Assembly: GCA_021781185.1 (NCBI GenBank)
Contig: JAJXXI010000238.1
Coordinates: 1 to 6,281, forward strand
Direction: 5' to 3'
DNA: 6,281 nucleotides
From: a bacterium
GTDB taxonomy: Bacteria > Verrucomicrobiota > Verrucomicrobiia > Limisphaerales > UBA11358
Position 1 is the first letter of the stretch, and each line of letters starts with the position of its first letter. A model generated the notes under the pieces. It saw only the letters and a list, made by a program, of their open reading frames with translations, was not told the DNA's origin and made no database searches. The position numbers and the translations under genes are program-made. Positions 4,992 to 6,281 of this stretch are shown piece after piece.

Positions 4992-5767
4992 GTGAAACGA
5001 CCTTCAATCCGGCGGTCATCGAGATGCGCGGCGCGAGCATCGGCGCAATGCGCGATGCGTCGCTCGTGGTCGTCGAGGATGTCCACTGGACGGTGCAGCC
5101 GGGCGAATTCTGGGTGGTGGCCGGCCAGCAATATTCCGGCAAAACCGACCTGCTCATGCACGCGGCAGGCTTGATGACGCCGGGCTGCGGCACCTGTCGC
5201 GTCTTCGGCTGCGAATCCGGTGCGTTGGGCGAGGCGCAATTGGCCGACCGGTTGCGGGTGGGATTTGTCTTTGCAGGCGGGAAATTGTTCACCCGGTTGA
5301 CCCTCGCGGAAAACGTGGCGCTGCCGTTGCGCTACCAGAAAGATCTCACCCCGGAGGAGGCCGGCCGGGCGGTGGAGGTGCTGCTGGAATTGCTGGAGAT
5401 CACCTCCTTTGCGAATTTCCTGCCGGCGAATGTCGCGGCCAACTGGCGTCAGCGCGCGGCGCTGGCGCGGGCGCTGGTGCTCAGGCCGGAGCTGTTGCTG
5501 CTGGATAATCCGCTGGGCGGGCTGGGCGTGCGCCACCGCCACTGGCTGATGCAGTTTCTCGAACAATTGGCGGCCGGCCATGATTTTTTCAGCGGCCGGC
5601 CGATGACCATCGCGGTGACGACCGATGATTTGCGGGCCTGGGAAAACCCCAGGCGCCGGTTCGCCGTGCTGGAGGACCGGGCGTTTTCCGTGCTCGGTTC
5701 ATGGAACGACGTGAAAGCCTCGGGCGGCCGCGTGGTCAAGGAATTGCTGGCCGAGCCGGCCGGGTGA
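4988..5767 (+). CDS. mlaF: MlaF-type ABC ATPase with degenerate catalytic motifs (probable pseudo-ATPase)
   Basis: This 259-residue protein has the full length and fold order of an MlaF-like nucleotide-binding subunit, expected on the cytoplasmic face of the MlaE permease. Walker A is GQQYSGKT (46-53), with Lys52 and Thr53 kept but Tyr49 in place of the usual Gly. Walker B is LLLLDNP (169-175), with Asp173 kept. Other key positions are lost. The Q-loop reads GFVFAGGKLF (92-101) with Ala96 for Gln. The LSGG signature reads VAAN (149-152), although the following RQRAALARAL is typical. The catalytic Glu is Asn174. The D-loop is GGLG (177-180). The switch His is Thr212 in VTTD (210-213). The frame is intact with no stops and with GC-rich third positions like its neighbours, so this is not a decayed gene. 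Nucleotide binding is possible but hydrolysis is unlikely. It begins in the ATGA overlap with mlaE, implying coupled translation. Confidence 0.88.
   Translation: MSETTFNPAVIEMRGASIGAMRDASLVVVEDVHWTVQPGEFWVVAGQQYSGKTDLLMHAAGLMTPGCGTCRVFGCESGALGEAQLADRLRVGFVFAGGKLFTRLTLAENVALPLRYQKDLTPEEAGRAVEVLLELLEITSFANFLPANVAANWRQRAALARALVLRPELLLLDNPLGGLGVRHRHWLMQFLEQLAAGHDFFSGRPMTIAVTTDDLRAWENPRRRFAVLEDRAFSVLGSWNDVKASGGRVVKELLAEPAG
5571..5602. repeat. 9-bp perfect inverted repeat CGGCCGGCC inside the ATPase gene
   Basis: CGGCCGGCC (5571-5579) and GGCCGGCCG (5594-5602) can form a perfect nine-pair GC stem with a 14-base loop (5580-5593) that contains six T. The 10-mer GCGGCCGGCC also occurs as a direct repeat at 5570 and 5592. 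It encodes the residues just before the switch-histidine strand (about 195-205), a surface-loop position in ABC ATPases. Confidence 0.6.
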
Positions 5768-5792
5768 GACAACCCTCTGACAAAAGGAAATT

Positions 5793-6281
5793 ATGCCACT
5801 GCAAGATTTGACCCCGCAATTGCGCACGCGCCTGAACCGCATGGAACGCGCGGTGGGCTGGTTTGTGTTCATCGCCACCGCGCTGCTGCTGTTCGGCTTC
5901 GGCTATTACATTTATCACACGGCGGAGCGCAAAGGCTGGTTCAAAATCAAGGCGCCGTTCCACATCTACATCAAAACTTCGCAGGGCTTGAATGTCGGCG
6001 ACCCGGTTTACATGATGGGTTTTGCGGTCGGCACCATCACCAGTGTGCAGCCGCAGCAGCCGTATCAAACAAACAACGTGGAAGTGCAGTTTGAAGTCGT
6101 GGAGCCGTATTTTCGTTATCTTTGGACAGGCGGTTCCATCGCCAAGGTCAACGCGGCGGATTTTCTCGGCAAACGCCAGTTGGAAGTAACCCGGGCGACG
6201 AACGGCTACGCCCTGTGCGTCACCCAGCCGGTCACCGAATTCACAAACCTGGACGAATTGATTCAGGATGTGGCCGCCGCG
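5793..6281 (+). CDS. mlaD: MlaD-type MCE-domain lipid transport protein, 3' end outside window
   Basis: The 163 residues visible start MPLQDLTPQL and run off the window edge. A single membrane helix (about 21-42) anchors the protein in the inner membrane with the rest in the periplasm. An MCE domain follows (about 54-133): FHIYIKTSQGLNVGDPVYMM (56-75) and GFAVGTITSVQP (76-87) match the family pattern of a hydrophobic strand, GLxxGDPV and GxxVGxI. FLGKRQLEVT (124-133) is the usual closing strand region. MCE proteins form hexameric rings that guide lipids across the periplasm. The start has the best Shine-Dalgarno sequence of the window (AAGGA, 5784-5788) and lies 25 bases after the ATPase stop, so this is the third gene of one operon. 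NLDELIQDV (152-160) may begin the helical tail seen in many MCE proteins. Confidence 0.9.
   Translation, partial: MPLQDLTPQLRTRLNRMERAVGWFVFIATALLLFGFGYYIYHTAERKGWFKIKAPFHIYIKTSQGLNVGDPVYMMGFAVGTITSVQPQQPYQTNNVEVQFEVVEPYFRYLWTGGSIAKVNAADFLGKRQLEVTRATNGYALCVTQPVTEFTNLDELIQDVAAA

Noticed and set aside
4988..5767. Pseudogene call for the ATPase
   Set aside because: There is no frameshift or premature stop, the length is normal, codon use matches its neighbours and translation is coupled to mlaE. A maintained non-catalytic protein explains this better than decay.

Overview
The window looks like chromosomal DNA from a GC-rich Gram-negative bacterium. The MlaE/MlaF/MlaD-type lipid transport genes at the right end imply an outer membrane. 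Several genes lack a Shine-Dalgarno sequence, and a secreted pectin-type glycosidase is present; together with the style of the L35 sequence this suggests the Verrucomicrobiota (soil or freshwater type). That placement is an inference from gene style, not a proven assignment.

Left part (1-2225). The left edge holds the 5' part of rpmI (ribosomal protein L35), read leftwards from a good sigma70-like promoter. The 118-base gap at 151-268 is shared with a divergent gene for a secreted GH28 family (polygalacturonase/rhamnogalacturonase-like) beta-helix protein. That gene runs head-on into a small single-domain rhodanese, with one base between the two stop codons.

Middle part (2226-4043). After a short regulatory gap come three rightward genes: a 71-residue acidic protein of unknown function, a ten-helix EamA/DMT-family transporter starting at GTG, and a compact single-domain cupin with a complete metal site. 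The gaps between them are 90-125 bases, so a single operon is possible but not shown.

Right part (4044-6281). A compact phospholipid (MCE) transport operon begins: an MlaE-type permease, an MlaF-type ABC ATPase starting in a 4-base ATGA overlap, and an MlaD-type MCE protein cut by the window edge. The outstanding observation is the ATPase. It is a full-length open frame and keeps the Walker A lysine and Walker B aspartate. It has lost the Q-loop glutamine, the LSGG signature, the catalytic glutamate, the D-loop aspartate and the switch histidine. It therefore looks like a pseudo-ATPase maintained between an apparently normal permease and a normal MCE protein. Just upstream of the permease is a 13-bp tandem repeat that merges into a perfect inverted repeat over the candidate -35 box, a plausible control site for the operon.
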